Assembly (NCBI GenBank): GCA_017478485.1
Contig: JAFVDI010000027.1
Coordinates: 1 to 46,510 of the forward strand
DNA: 46,510 bases
Source of the DNA: Clostridiales bacterium
Lineage (GTDB): Bacteria; Bacillota; Clostridia; Saccharofermentanales; Saccharofermentanaceae
Direction of reading: 5' to 3'
Below the pieces are notes generated by a model. The model did no database searches, was not told the DNA's origin, and worked only from the letters and a program-made list of their open reading frames with translations. Of this stretch, positions 16,490 to 25,113 are shown piece by piece (the stretch's first letter is position 1; every line of letters starts with the position of its first letter). The position numbers and the translations under genes are program-made.

Positions 16490-17458
16490 ATGCTGAAGTC
16501 CTGGGGCGCGTACTCAGTTACTTTAATCTCAACCTTCGTCTTTTTCCTTTGCTACAAGATGTGGGTCTCATGGATCTTACTCATCGTGGTCCTGATGATC
16601 CCTTTTTTGTCGCTTGCAATGAGCATCATCGCATCTCGTACGATGAAGTTCACGACTGAATGCCAGACCAGCGTTCTCATCGGAACGCCCATGTCCATTT
16701 ACGTTACAACGAGCGGTCTTGCATCGTATTTTTCTTTTTGCAGAGTCAAGATGACCGTCACCGATCACATGACCGGTGTGTCGAAAAAACATGTTTTCGA
16801 GATCCACGACAACGGCACCTCGAAGATACCGGTGGACACCAGGCATTGCGGATCTTATTCCTACAGGATGACGTGGCTTTCGGTCTACGATCTTTTCGGT
16901 CTGTTCCACATCAACACCAACCTCAACAGGAATAACGAGATCTTCGTAAAGCCTGTTCCGGCAATGCCTGAGAGAATGCCGAACATGTACGGCTTCAAGG
17001 CAAAGAACCTCAGGAAATCCAAGCAGCCTTCATCAGAGATCTACGACATCAGGGAATACCAGATCGGCGATTCGATGAGATCGATACACTGGAAGATGTC
17101 CGCGAAAAAAGACGAAACCCTCGTCAAGGAACCGCTTGAAGAATACGGCGGACATTCGCGTGTCCTGATGAAGCTGACTGCAGACAGGGACGAACTGGAT
17201 CTCCATCTCGGACAGATACTGTTCACGTCAAAGTTTTTCATCGAGCACGAGACCGCGCACAGGATCAGGGTCATTCCTCCGGACAAGGGAGAAGTGGCTT
17301 TTGAGATCGAATCGGATCTTGATCTTGAAAGAGCGATAGTAAGCATCCTCCGCATGAGGATCCCGAAAGAGAGTCCAAAGAAAGAAGAAAGCGCTGAAAA
17401 GAACGGCGTCAGCGGAACTGCTGCAGAAAGCAGGGAGGGTCCTTCAGATGAAGACTGA
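16490..17458 (+). CDS. DUF58 membrane protein
   Basis: 322 residues with two N-terminal membrane helices (~8-45), a soluble beta-rich part, and the DUF58 signature around 182-205 (IYDIREYQIGDSMRSIHWK). The family is related to von Willebrand A-like folds and is the standard partner of MoxR ATPases; its biochemical role is not settled. The C-terminus is charged and low-complexity. It starts 6 nt after moxR and overlaps the transglutaminase gene by 11 nt, indicating one operon. Confidence 0.88.
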   Translation: MLKSWGAYSVTLISTFVFFLCYKMWVSWILLIVVLMIPFLSLAMSIIASRTMKFTTECQTSVLIGTPMSIYVTTSGLASYFSFCRVKMTVTDHMTGVSKKHVFEIHDNGTSKIPVDTRHCGSYSYRMTWLSVYDLFGLFHINTNLNRNNEIFVKPVPAMPERMPNMYGFKAKNLRKSKQPSSEIYDIREYQIGDSMRSIHWKMSAKKDETLVKEPLEEYGGHSRVLMKLTADRDELDLHLGQILFTSKFFIEHETAHRIRVIPPDKGEVAFEIESDLDLERAIVSILRMRIPKESPKKEESAEKNGVSGTAAESREGPSDED

Positions 17459-19835
17459 GAAGACCGTTCTTGCCAATGAGAAGAGATCAACTCTGCTGCT
17501 TTCCGCGGTCCTTGCGATCGTGGTGTCGGTGGCGCTTTCTGCAGGTTTCACGCTGATGCTCGGAACGACGTTTTCGATCGCTTTCAGCATCAGGCGGGTC
17601 ATTTTTGCGTATACTCTGACAGCTGCGATATTCAGTGCGGTATTTATCTTCAATAAGAAATGGCTGTCTTTTGCAGCTCTCATGGCCGCGCCTGCTATAT
17701 TCGGACTTTGCCTTTACAAGGACTGGTTCAATGTCCGGAAGGGCTTCATGGGACTGATGTACTACCTCAAACTCTACGTCTTTTTGTGGCTCCCTGGCGA
17801 CTATTCCGAAGACCCGGAAGCAAGAACCACAGTGCTCGCGTTCTTCATCGTTTATAACCTTATCGCGATCAGCGTGACGGCATTTGTCGTGATGAAGCGG
17901 AGATGGATCCCTGCCGCACTCATCTTCTATCTGCCGCTATTCCTGTTCTCGGTTTCCAACACTGACTTAAGCCCGAAAGCAGGGCCATGCCTCGTTGCGG
18001 GTTCAGGCATTATACTGATCCTGCTGTGCAACGCATTCAGGAAAAAGAAGCAGGCTACATACGAAAAGATGCTCCTGATACTGACCGTTCCCGTTTTCTG
18101 TTTCATGTTCCTGCTTGGAGGAATCTATCCGCAGAAGACATACAACAAGGACAAGCTTGCGAGAAAGATAATAATCGAAACGAGGGACTGGTTCGACAAG
18201 ACCGCGGGCAGGGACAATCCCTTGAGGAGCATTTTTGAAAGGGCTCTGAACGGTTTCGAAAACACGGATTTCGATGACAGTTACGACGCGCTTTCGCCGC
18301 TTTATGCATCTTCGACCAACCTCAATAAAGTAGGACCTTTCAATCCGACTTCGGAAAAGGTGCTCGAGGTCTACAGGTACCGCAATCCCGAGTATACCGG
18401 GGCGATTCCTTACTTCAGCAACACGCTGTATCTGAAGGTCGAATCGCTCGACACATATCAGAACAACACTTTGAGCGGCAAGCTCAAGATGAATCCTTAT
18501 AAGCGGAATATCGAAGTTGAGAGCGTCTCTGCTCCGTACGGCGTGATCATAAATCCCGTGAAGAACGCATCGGTCGATATCGTGCCTTACTACACGGATT
18601 ACTACTTTACGCCCCAGTCCAAGGTCTCTGAGCTTAATGCCTTAAATTCGACGAATAAGCGGATCTCTGATTTTGCATCGTCAAACGTACCGGTCAAGGC
18701 CGGAAACATCTTTTCGGAGAAGTATCTGAAAGACTACGTCTACAAGACATGTCTTGATGTTCCTTATTCGACTGACAGGGGGCTCATAAACGGAGGCAAG
18801 CTTCCCGAATGGTATCTGGATGTTTACTACGGTCGCAAGCAGATGAGTGACTATGAGAAGGTCAAAAACGTAACCGCTTATGTCAGAACTCTTCATCCTT
18901 ACAGCGTTGCTACTGATTATCCGCCGAAGGGCGTGGATTTCGTCTCGTGGTTCGTAAATGAGGGAGAGAGCGGTATCTGTGTTCACTATGCGGTGACTTC
19001 CGTAGTGCTGCTTCGCATGATCGGAGTTCCTGCCAGATATGTCCGCGGATACGTTGCGCCGAACGTGCAGATTGACGGCAGCGTCACCGTAATGGCCTCA
19101 TATGCGCATGCATGGTTTGAAGTTTTCGTTCCTGAATACGGATGGGTCATGGGTGATGCGACTCCCGGATACAATGGTGAGGAAGCCTACTTTAACATCG
19201 CTGCTCTTGCAAGGAGCAACCCTGAAGTCGAGGATATGTCTTTCGACCCTGACACAGATCCTGAACAGACCACTTCCACCGAGACTTCCGGAACGTCTGA
19301 GACCACAACGGAATCAACGGTTCCCGAAACATCGGAGGGCGAGACGACACGCGAGACGGTTCAGTCTGACGGTCAGTCCGGACCTTCTTACGGAGGGCCT
19401 GCGGGAACTGATAACTATACGGGTTCTTATACGCCTGAAGATCTTCCCAAAGACAAGGATCCGCTGCCGGAATTCTTAGTTAACGCAATAAAACTGTTCT
19501 TTAAGATCTTTATTGTCCTGACTGTCTTTGCGGTGACCGTACTCATTTCGAGAGCCGTCTTCATGATCTACTGGTCGAACAGGTTTAACAGCGAAAAGAT
19601 CAACGAAAAGACTGTCGCACGTTACCATTACTACATGCTAATGGCGCGGGTGTTCAGGTTCATCTATCCGGAAATGGTCAAGGAACTCGCCGAAAAGGCC
19701 ACCTTCTCCGGAAGGGACATTTCTCAGAAGGAATATGAGTCACTCAACAGAACGTGCAGGCAGATAATGAACACGTCATCGGCGGACTTCACAGGTATAA
19801 AAAAAGCGCTGTTCAGACTGATGAGACTGCCTTAA
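17448..19835 (+). CDS. Membrane transglutaminase-like protein (TgpA type)
   Basis: 795 residues. About six membrane helices in 1-220, then a large extracytoplasmic region with a transglutaminase-like core carrying the Cys-His-Asp triad: C511 region in GESGICVHYA, His in YAHAWFEVF (~552) and Asp in GDATPGY (~569). A Thr/Ser/Glu-rich linker (~590-665) leads to a final membrane helix (~680-705) and a cytoplasmic tail. This layout matches the TgpA/YebA class encoded with MoxR and DUF58. A role in envelope protein processing or crosslinking is inferred; the substrate is unknown. Confidence 0.88.
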   Translation: MKTEKTVLANEKRSTLLLSAVLAIVVSVALSAGFTLMLGTTFSIAFSIRRVIFAYTLTAAIFSAVFIFNKKWLSFAALMAAPAIFGLCLYKDWFNVRKGFMGLMYYLKLYVFLWLPGDYSEDPEARTTVLAFFIVYNLIAISVTAFVVMKRRWIPAALIFYLPLFLFSVSNTDLSPKAGPCLVAGSGIILILLCNAFRKKKQATYEKMLLILTVPVFCFMFLLGGIYPQKTYNKDKLARKIIIETRDWFDKTAGRDNPLRSIFERALNGFENTDFDDSYDALSPLYASSTNLNKVGPFNPTSEKVLEVYRYRNPEYTGAIPYFSNTLYLKVESLDTYQNNTLSGKLKMNPYKRNIEVESVSAPYGVIINPVKNASVDIVPYYTDYYFTPQSKVSELNALNSTNKRISDFASSNVPVKAGNIFSEKYLKDYVYKTCLDVPYSTDRGLINGGKLPEWYLDVYYGRKQMSDYEKVKNVTAYVRTLHPYSVATDYPPKGVDFVSWFVNEGESGICVHYAVTSVVLLRMIGVPARYVRGYVAPNVQIDGSVTVMASYAHAWFEVFVPEYGWVMGDATPGYNGEEAYFNIAALARSNPEVEDMSFDPDTDPEQTTSTETSGTSETTTESTVPETSEGETTRETVQSDGQSGPSYGGPAGTDNYTGSYTPEDLPKDKDPLPEFLVNAIKLFFKIFIVLTVFAVTVLISRAVFMIYWSNRFNSEKINEKTVARYHYYMLMARVFRFIYPEMVKELAEKATFSGRDISQKEYESLNRTCRQIMNTSSADFTGIKKALFRLMRLP

Positions 19836-19872
19836 ATAAAAGAGAATTATGGTATATTTTTTTTGCGCAATA

Positions 19873-19881
19873 TGGTATAAA
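19873..19881 (+). promoter_or_regulatory. Extended -10 promoter of the zinc-ribbon gene
   Basis: TGGTATAAA, 32 nt before the chosen start codon. It suggests separate expression from the MoxR operon, although no terminator intervenes. Confidence 0.55.
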
Positions 19882-19912
19882 ACCAGCAATTAAAACATGG
19901 AGGATAGACAAC

Positions 19913-20713
19913 ATGGCTTTTTGTAAAAATTGCGGCGCACAGATCAATGACGTGGACATGTTCTGCGGAGTTTGCGGAGCACCGGTAGAAAGAAATGAGA
20001 TTCCTGCGGCACCGGTATACCAGCCTGCAGCTGTACCTGATCCTGCCCAGTATCAGGATCCCTATCAGGCACCTTATCAGGCACCCGTACAGAACTACGG
20101 AACCGCGCCCGAACCGCCCAAGCGCAGCAACAAAGGCCTCATCATCGGCCTTATCGCCGGCGGCGCTTCTCTTCTCGTTGTTATCGCGATCTGCGTAAGC
20201 GCAGTCCTGTTTATCAACAAAGCCAAAAGGGAGATCGAGGAAACAACCGAGCGCACCAGAAGAACGACGGAAGAGACTACAGAGGAAACCACCGAGGAGA
20301 CAACAGAGTGGACCACTGAAGAAACTACTGAAGAGACCACTGAAGAAACGACCGGTGAAACTTCCGAGACTTCCAGAAATAACGGTGAGCGTACGCTTGA
20401 AGATGTTCTCGACCGTGCAATACTGCAGAGTGAGATCGACAAATTAAAGGAAACCAGCACTTTCAAGGATGCATATAAAGATGCAACCGTTGAGATCAGG
20501 GGAAACGATATCATCTACAAATACTATTACAACAAATCCATGACTGCAGATCAGATCAAAAGAGTCAGACAGGCGCTTGAGCAGTCCGATCTTAAGAGCA
20601 CGATCGAAGTTCTCAAGGATTCGGTCGAGAGAGCCTGCGGCATACGTCCCACAAGCATCATATACACGTATTACACTGCTGATGACGTTGAAATAGCTTC
20701 TATAGGAGGCTAA
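19913..20713 (+). CDS. Zinc-ribbon single-pass membrane protein with Glu/Thr repeats
   Basis: 266 residues from an ATG with GGAGG 9 nt upstream. The frame is open further upstream but overlaps the previous gene. The N-terminal zinc ribbon has C4-x2-C7 and C18-x2-C21; a Pro/Gln/Ala-rich linker (~30-70) leads to one membrane helix (~78-102). Outside is a stalk of EETT/EETTE repeats (~112-150), then a ~100-residue C-terminal domain (from TLEDVLDRAILQSEI) that resembles small secreted domains of the DUF4854 kind; this match is from memory and uncertain. Topology suggests a cytosolic metal-binding head and an external sensor or binding domain. Position after MoxR-DUF58-transglutaminase suggests a link to that system. 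Confidence 0.82.
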   Translation: MAFCKNCGAQINDVDMFCGVCGAPVERNEIPAAPVYQPAAVPDPAQYQDPYQAPYQAPVQNYGTAPEPPKRSNKGLIIGLIAGGASLLVVIAICVSAVLFINKAKREIEETTERTRRTTEETTEETTEETTEWTTEETTEETTEETTGETSETSRNNGERTLEDVLDRAILQSEIDKLKETSTFKDAYKDATVEIRGNDIIYKYYYNKSMTADQIKRVRQALEQSDLKSTIEVLKDSVERACGIRPTSIIYTYYTADDVEIASIGG

Positions 20714-20737
20714 ACCGGTCAGGTACGAACTTACGAA

Positions 20738-20775
20738 AAAGGGCTGCCTTTCTATGAGGCAGCCCTTTGCTTTTG
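20738..20775. terminator. Bidirectional terminator between convergent genes
   Basis: A perfect 10-bp stem (20740-20749 with 20757-20766), preceded by A5 and followed by TTTGCTTTT. It serves the plus-strand zinc-ribbon gene and the minus-strand GH120-like gene. Confidence 0.9.
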
Positions 20776-20790
20776 CATAAGTTTATCCGG

Positions 20791-22776
20791 TTACAGGACG
20801 GTGTTCTTTCCATCAAGGTTCAGATCGGCGAACGGTCCCGGAATGACCTGGCTTCTCTTTGCGCCGAAGTAATCCTCGTCGAAGATGATGTCGTTTCCGT
20901 TTACGTCTTCGAATCTCTGCTGAGGCTCAAACGCTTTTCCGAGAACGTCGGTGGTGATGAGATCTGAAGTGAAGCTTCCCAGTACGTCAGCGAGATTGGT
21001 CTCGAGATAGACCTTGTCGCCGTCTTCCTTTACGTTTACATAGACTTCAGACTTGTCATCGAAAAGATAATCCTTTTCCTTGCAGAAGTGCAGAGCGCCG
21101 CCGAGATAAGCGTTTCCGTTGATCCAGACGGGGAGATGATCAAAGTGCGCCTTGGCGATCTTCATCATGTCGGGAGTGTCGCTGTCCAGATCGAAACGCT
21201 CGATCCATTCTTCGTAAACGGGATACTGATCCCAAACGTGTGTTCCTACCACGCGCTCTTCAACTTCGACCCTGCCGTCCTCGAAACGTGAAACGAGGGA
21301 AGTCTTCGGGTGCTTCTGGAAGAAGATGTTGTTGTAGAATCTGTCGTCACCGTGGAGTATCGTCATGAAGCCCATGACCTCGGTCCTGTGAGGCATGTGG
21401 TAAGGAGTGTAGCGCCAGTCTGTTCCTGCGCCTACCGACGTGAAAGCGCCGCAGATGAGGTTGTGTACCATTGCGACACCCTGGGTGGCGATACGGATCG
21501 AAGCATCGGACAAGAGGATGTTGTTGTCGATGAGCGTAGGGCCGTGACCGACCTCAACGAAGATGTCTTCGCTCCCCATGCCGCCTCTGAGAGGCTCTGC
21601 ATATTCAGGCCTCTGGTTGTCATGAAGGAGGTTCTGCGTGATGCGCGTGCCCTGGGCTTCCCAGTCTGTCCAGATTCCCATTACGCTGTGGTGGATGTGA
21701 TTTCTTCTCATGATGACGTCGATCGCCGCGTGAAGCTTGATGCCCGCAACCTCAGCGCCGCCAAGCTCCATCATGTTGTTGATGTGATGGATGTGGTTGT
21801 CTTCGATTATCGAGAAAACGGCGCCCATACGTCCGATGATGCCGCCCTGCTCGCAGTGGTGGATGTTGTTCCTTCTTACGATGTGGCTGCCGATGTTTTC
21901 TTTGAGCCATCCGTGATACTGTCCTCTGCAGACTGCGTCACGCTCCATCTGCGTAGGGCTCTTGAGGTGCTCGTATGTGAAGTAGTGGTTGTTTTCGGGA
22001 TCCAAGTACTTGCCGAGACCGATGCCTGAGCATTTAGAGAAATAGACCTCGTTGTCTTCGATGATCCAGCCCTTTGACCAGTGGGGACCGATCATGCCCT
22101 CCTGCCATGCTGCCGGAGGAGCCCAGTTCGTAGCTGCCTTGCATATCTTAAAGCCTCTTACGGTGATGTAGTTCCTGCCCGTCTCCTTAGGGAAGAAGCA
22201 CATCCTCCTGACGTTGATCTCAGCCATTTCGCTGTTGGGATCAAGACCTGCGAAGTTTGCGTAGATGACTGTCTCGTCGCCGTCGTCTTCAGCGTACCAC
22301 TTGTACTTGGATTCCTCGGGAACCCATGAGCACTTGTAGACCTGAGCCTTGATGACTTCTTCGATCGAAGCTGCCTCATAGAGTCTTCTGTCGTTGATAT
22401 AAACGCAGCCTACATGTCTGTTCTTGCCTGCGAAATACCAGTCGCCATAGCAGAAAGTGGTGTAGGGGTTGTAGTCGCCGAAGATCCTGTTCTCCACTCT
22501 GCAGACCCAGACGTCGCCGTCGTAAGGCTTCCATGTCGTTATCTGCTCGGCGCCCGAGATCGTTGCGCCCAAAGGCTCGTCACTTACGTAAGTGATGCGC
22601 GCATCTTCGGTGCCGCCGTTTGCAGGGGAAACGTATTCTCTGTAAAGACCGGGAGCAACGTGAACAGTGTCACCTGCTTTTGCGATCGCTGCTGCTTCGG
22701 AGATCGTGCCGAAAGGCTTTTCCTTTGAGCCGTCACCTGAGTTGTTAAGGAATTTGATGTCTACGTAAAGATCCAT
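20791..22776 (-). CDS. Right-handed beta-helix glycosidase, GH120-like (beta-xylosidase type)
   Basis: 661 residues, no signal peptide, so cytoplasmic. The N-terminus (GDGSKEKPFGTISEAA, GDTVHVAPGLYREYV) is typical of parallel beta-helix enzymes, with many Asn-rich rungs (EDNEVYF, RNNIHH, EDNHIHH, RRNHIHH). The layout and the motifs WTDWEAQGTR and EDIFVEVGHGP match what I recall of GH120 beta-xylosidases, whose nucleophile Asp and acid/base Glu occupy such positions (here D371 and E408), with an insertion between them. It would split short xylo-oligosaccharides taken up by the cell. Start chosen at 22776, with AGAGGT 8 nt upstream, rather than the ATG 7 codons earlier. It has its own terminator and no operon partners or nearby transporter. 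Confidence 0.78.
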   Translation of the reverse strand: MDLYVDIKFLNNSGDGSKEKPFGTISEAAAIAKAGDTVHVAPGLYREYVSPANGGTEDARITYVSDEPLGATISGAEQITTWKPYDGDVWVCRVENRIFGDYNPYTTFCYGDWYFAGKNRHVGCVYINDRRLYEAASIEEVIKAQVYKCSWVPEESKYKWYAEDDGDETVIYANFAGLDPNSEMAEINVRRMCFFPKETGRNYITVRGFKICKAATNWAPPAAWQEGMIGPHWSKGWIIEDNEVYFSKCSGIGLGKYLDPENNHYFTYEHLKSPTQMERDAVCRGQYHGWLKENIGSHIVRRNNIHHCEQGGIIGRMGAVFSIIEDNHIHHINNMMELGGAEVAGIKLHAAIDVIMRRNHIHHSVMGIWTDWEAQGTRITQNLLHDNQRPEYAEPLRGGMGSEDIFVEVGHGPTLIDNNILLSDASIRIATQGVAMVHNLICGAFTSVGAGTDWRYTPYHMPHRTEVMGFMTILHGDDRFYNNIFFQKHPKTSLVSRFEDGRVEVEERVVGTHVWDQYPVYEEWIERFDLDSDTPDMMKIAKAHFDHLPVWINGNAYLGGALHFCKEKDYLFDDKSEVYVNVKEDGDKVYLETNLADVLGSFTSDLITTDVLGKAFEPQQRFEDVNGNDIIFDEDYFGAKRSQVIPGPFADLNLDGKNTVL

Positions 22777-22890
22777 CAGCGGTACCTCTTTTCGCAAGAT
22801 TTGTATATGAATTAACTATAACAACGGTGAACACTTATGTATATAAAAACGCAAACATTATTGTCAAAGATGCGGAGGTGTTGAAAAGCA

Positions 22891-22941
22891 ATTCACGATT
22901 ATCGTCACGAAAAGCCGCGTTTTCGTGAATAATTCGTGAAT
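22891..22941. repeat. Single copy of the ~52-bp nested palindrome
   Basis: ATTCAC, 7 nt, GTCAC, 16 nt, GTGAA, 6 nt, GTGAAT: the same outer and inner arms and spacings as the tandem copies at 1-180, although the loop and arm-flanking bases differ. The inner hairpin is a perfect 9-bp stem (22905-22913 with 22920-22928) around GCCGCG. It ends 25 nt before the padR -35 box. Confidence 0.7.
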
Positions 22942-22966
22942 CGTGCCCGAAAAAGAAAAATCGCGG

Positions 22967-22995
22967 TTGACATCATTTTCGGGCGGTGATATATT
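22967..22995 (+). promoter_or_regulatory. Near-consensus sigma-A promoter of the padR operon
   Basis: TTGACA, 17-bp spacer, TATATT. It is among the best promoter matches in the window. Transcription would start near 23002, about 77 nt before the start codon, leaving a leader with repeated CAGACATA/TAGCAACG blocks. Confidence 0.85.
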
Positions 22996-23078
22996 TACTC
23001 CGACAGGCGTAGTACGACAGACATAGCAACGATAGCCGTAGCAACGTCAGACATATGGAATCGGAGGGAGGAAGACTC

Positions 23079-23426
23079 ATGGCAGAGATAAGCAGCGATG
23101 TCATCAGAGGCTACAATGACATAATCATCCTGTACCTGCTTCTTAATGATCCGTCATACGGATACGAGATCTCCAAGCAGATCCGCACGTTATCCGAGGA
23201 TAAGTACATTATCAAAGAGACCACGCTCTACTCGGCTTTTACGAGAATGGAAAAGAACGGATTCGTCGAGTCGTGTGTGGATCAGGATCTCGCGGGAGGA
23301 AAGAAGAGAACTTACTACCGCATAACACCTGCAGGCAGGGAATACTACCGTGCAAAGTGTGAAGAGTGGATGCTTACCAAGGAAGTTATTGAAAAGTTTA
23401 TAGCAGGTGAGGGGAGAGCAGTATGA
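23079..23426 (+). CDS. PadR-family transcriptional regulator
   Basis: 115 residues with a winged helix: LLNDPSYGYEISKQI, TLYSAFTRMEKNGFVES, GGKKRTYYRITPAGREYY are hallmark PadR segments. The chosen ATG has GGAGGGAGGA 7 nt upstream; an earlier in-frame ATG at 23055 lacks one. It overlaps the next gene by four bases (ATGA). In Bacillota, PadR regulators paired with HAAS-domain membrane proteins usually repress their own operon and respond to envelope or antimicrobial stress; autoregulation here is inferred. Confidence 0.93.
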   Translation: MAEISSDVIRGYNDIIILYLLLNDPSYGYEISKQIRTLSEDKYIIKETTLYSAFTRMEKNGFVESCVDQDLAGGKKRTYYRITPAGREYYRAKCEEWMLTKEVIEKFIAGEGRAV

Positions 23427-25054
23427 ATACCATAAAGAATTATCTGGACAACATGTTCCGTAATCTTCCTAATACGGACGCGGTGAGGAAGGCCAAGGCT
23501 GAACTCCTGCAGATGATGGAAGATAAGTATGAGGAGCTTATCAGGGAAGGCAAGACCGAGAACGAGGCTATAGGCATCGTCATCTCCGAGTTCGGCAATC
23601 TCGATGAGCTCGCGGATTCCCTTGGAATAGGAGAGCAGGTTAATGAGAGTGCGGATGAATCAAAGCCGATCCTTTCGATCGAAAGGATCAAGTCCTACCT
23701 CTCAATGATCAACAGCAGAGCTCTTCTGATCTCGATCGGAGTTGCACTTTGTATCTGCAGCGTTGCATCACCTATATTAGAAGAAGCTTTGCCATTCGAC
23801 ATGGAAGTCATGGGAGTCGGCGGCATGTTCGTCATGATCGCCGTAGCGGTAGTCCTTTTCGTTCTTGCGGGGATCAGGAATAAGGATTATCCGGAAGTTG
23901 CAAGGAAGGAATGCTCGCTCAGCATTGAAGGCGCAGAGTACGTAAGGAATGAGAGATCGAGCTTTAGGAGCTCTTACGGCATGCTGTCTTCCATCGGTAT
24001 CGGACTTTGCATCCTAAGCATTCTGAACCCCATCATCTTTGATAAGATCCCTTATCTGAACTCAAGCCTCGGTGCTGCCATGATGTTCGGATTCATCGGC
24101 CTCGGCGTGTTCCTCATTACTTATGCCCACACCAAGATGACAGGCTACGACAGGCTCCTTGAGCTCAATATCGGCATGGGAGAGGAATTCGTTCCAGAGT
24201 CTGACAGAAAGGTCAATAAGCTCCCGATCGTCATCTGCGCGCTCATCGTCGGAGGAGTCATGATCACCTCGATGGGAACCAGATTCGTTCTTCCGTTCTT
24301 CTCAGGTACTTTTTTCAATGACAACGGTGAAACGGTAGCAACAACATATTCTCTTAACGAAGGAGAAAGCGGAATGGGTATCTCAAAGGGCGACATCAAC
24401 TCCATCAACATCAATCTCAATGCATGCAAGATCATAATCGAACCGGCAGAAGGAAGCGGCCTCGTTGACGTTGAATATACAGGAGACAAGAGACTTAAGC
24501 CGGACGTTACATTCGAGAACGGTAAGCTGACTGCCCGGAACAATGCTTCGGGCGGACTTCATATCGGTTTTAAAATTAACAAGCCGGTGCTTACTATCAA
24601 GCTTGGAAAAGAGACTAAGATCGACAATCTCGAGATCAAGGTCAATGCAGGTGACATCAGCCTTAACGGCGTTTATGCGGATTACTTCTTCGGCGATTTT
24701 GACGCAGGCAACATCTCGATCAGGGATTCTGTCTTCCGCAAGGCCGATATCGATGTCGATGCAGGTAATATCTCTGTCGACGGCGCAGGAGTGAAGACAT
24801 TAAAGATCGATGCTGATGCCGGAAATATCGATATCAGGAAGACTGGATTAGAAGATGTCACCATCGATGTTGATTTCGGCAGCGTTAATATCAATGACCT
24901 GGGCAGTGTTGATGCTTACGGTTACGACTGCAAGGTCGATGCAGGCATCATCAACATCGGAGGCAGCGGCGTAGGAAGAAAATACAAAGCAAGCGGCGCC
25001 GGTGCAGGCTTTATCAAGATCAGCGTCGACGCAGGCAATATCGATATCAGGTAA
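23423..25054 (+). CDS. HAAS-domain / DUF4097 membrane protein, PadR partner
   Basis: 543 residues. The first ~75 form a HAAS (DUF1700-type) helical domain (ELLQMMEDKYEELIREG, IVISEFGNLDELADSLGI). Around five membrane helices follow between ~100 and ~290, some as a repeated pair (IGVALCICSVASPIL and IGIGLCILSILNPII). The C-terminal ~200 residues are a DUF4097-type beta-helix with recurring DAGNISI/DAGNIDI rungs, probably outside the cell. Translationally coupled to padR. Likely a membrane stress sensor or effector controlled by PadR; no activity can be assigned. Confidence 0.85.
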   Translation: MNTIKNYLDNMFRNLPNTDAVRKAKAELLQMMEDKYEELIREGKTENEAIGIVISEFGNLDELADSLGIGEQVNESADESKPILSIERIKSYLSMINSRALLISIGVALCICSVASPILEEALPFDMEVMGVGGMFVMIAVAVVLFVLAGIRNKDYPEVARKECSLSIEGAEYVRNERSSFRSSYGMLSSIGIGLCILSILNPIIFDKIPYLNSSLGAAMMFGFIGLGVFLITYAHTKMTGYDRLLELNIGMGEEFVPESDRKVNKLPIVICALIVGGVMITSMGTRFVLPFFSGTFFNDNGETVATTYSLNEGESGMGISKGDINSININLNACKIIIEPAEGSGLVDVEYTGDKRLKPDVTFENGKLTARNNASGGLHIGFKINKPVLTIKLGKETKIDNLEIKVNAGDISLNGVYADYFFGDFDAGNISIRDSVFRKADIDVDAGNISVDGAGVKTLKIDADAGNIDIRKTGLEDVTIDVDFGSVNINDLGSVDAYGYDCKVDAGIINIGGSGVGRKYKASGAGAGFIKISVDAGNIDIR

Positions 25055-25066
25055 ATACAGAGCAAA

Positions 25067-25090
25067 GCGGCACCCCTAAAAAGGTGCCGC
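25067..25090 (+). other. Stable hairpin without T-tract downstream of the PadR operon
   Basis: A perfect 8-bp stem GCGGCACC / GGTGCCGC with an 8-nt loop, in the 59-bp gap before the hydrolase gene. With no T run it is not a convincing terminator; it could protect the mRNA 3' end or allow partial read-through. Confidence 0.55.
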
Positions 25091-25113
25091 AGCCTTGGGA
25101 TAAGGGATAGATC

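Larger units (their letters stand above)
22777..23078. other. 302-bp divergent promoter region (GH120-like / padR)
   Basis: Holds a possible minus-strand extended -10 (TGTTATAGT, 22815-22823) for the glycosidase, a copy of the nested palindrome (22891-22941), the strong padR promoter (22967-22995), and repeats in the padR leader (two CAGACATA and two TAGCAACG blocks, ~23017-23055) that could be PadR operator sites. Confidence 0.65.

Noticed and set aside
21310..22029. 239-codon plus-strand frame inside the GH120-like gene
   Set aside because: It is the antisense shadow of a conserved enzyme, with no ribosome binding site and no recognisable motif.
25067..25090. Rho-independent terminator
   Set aside because: A stable stem but no T-tract follows; recorded only as a hairpin.
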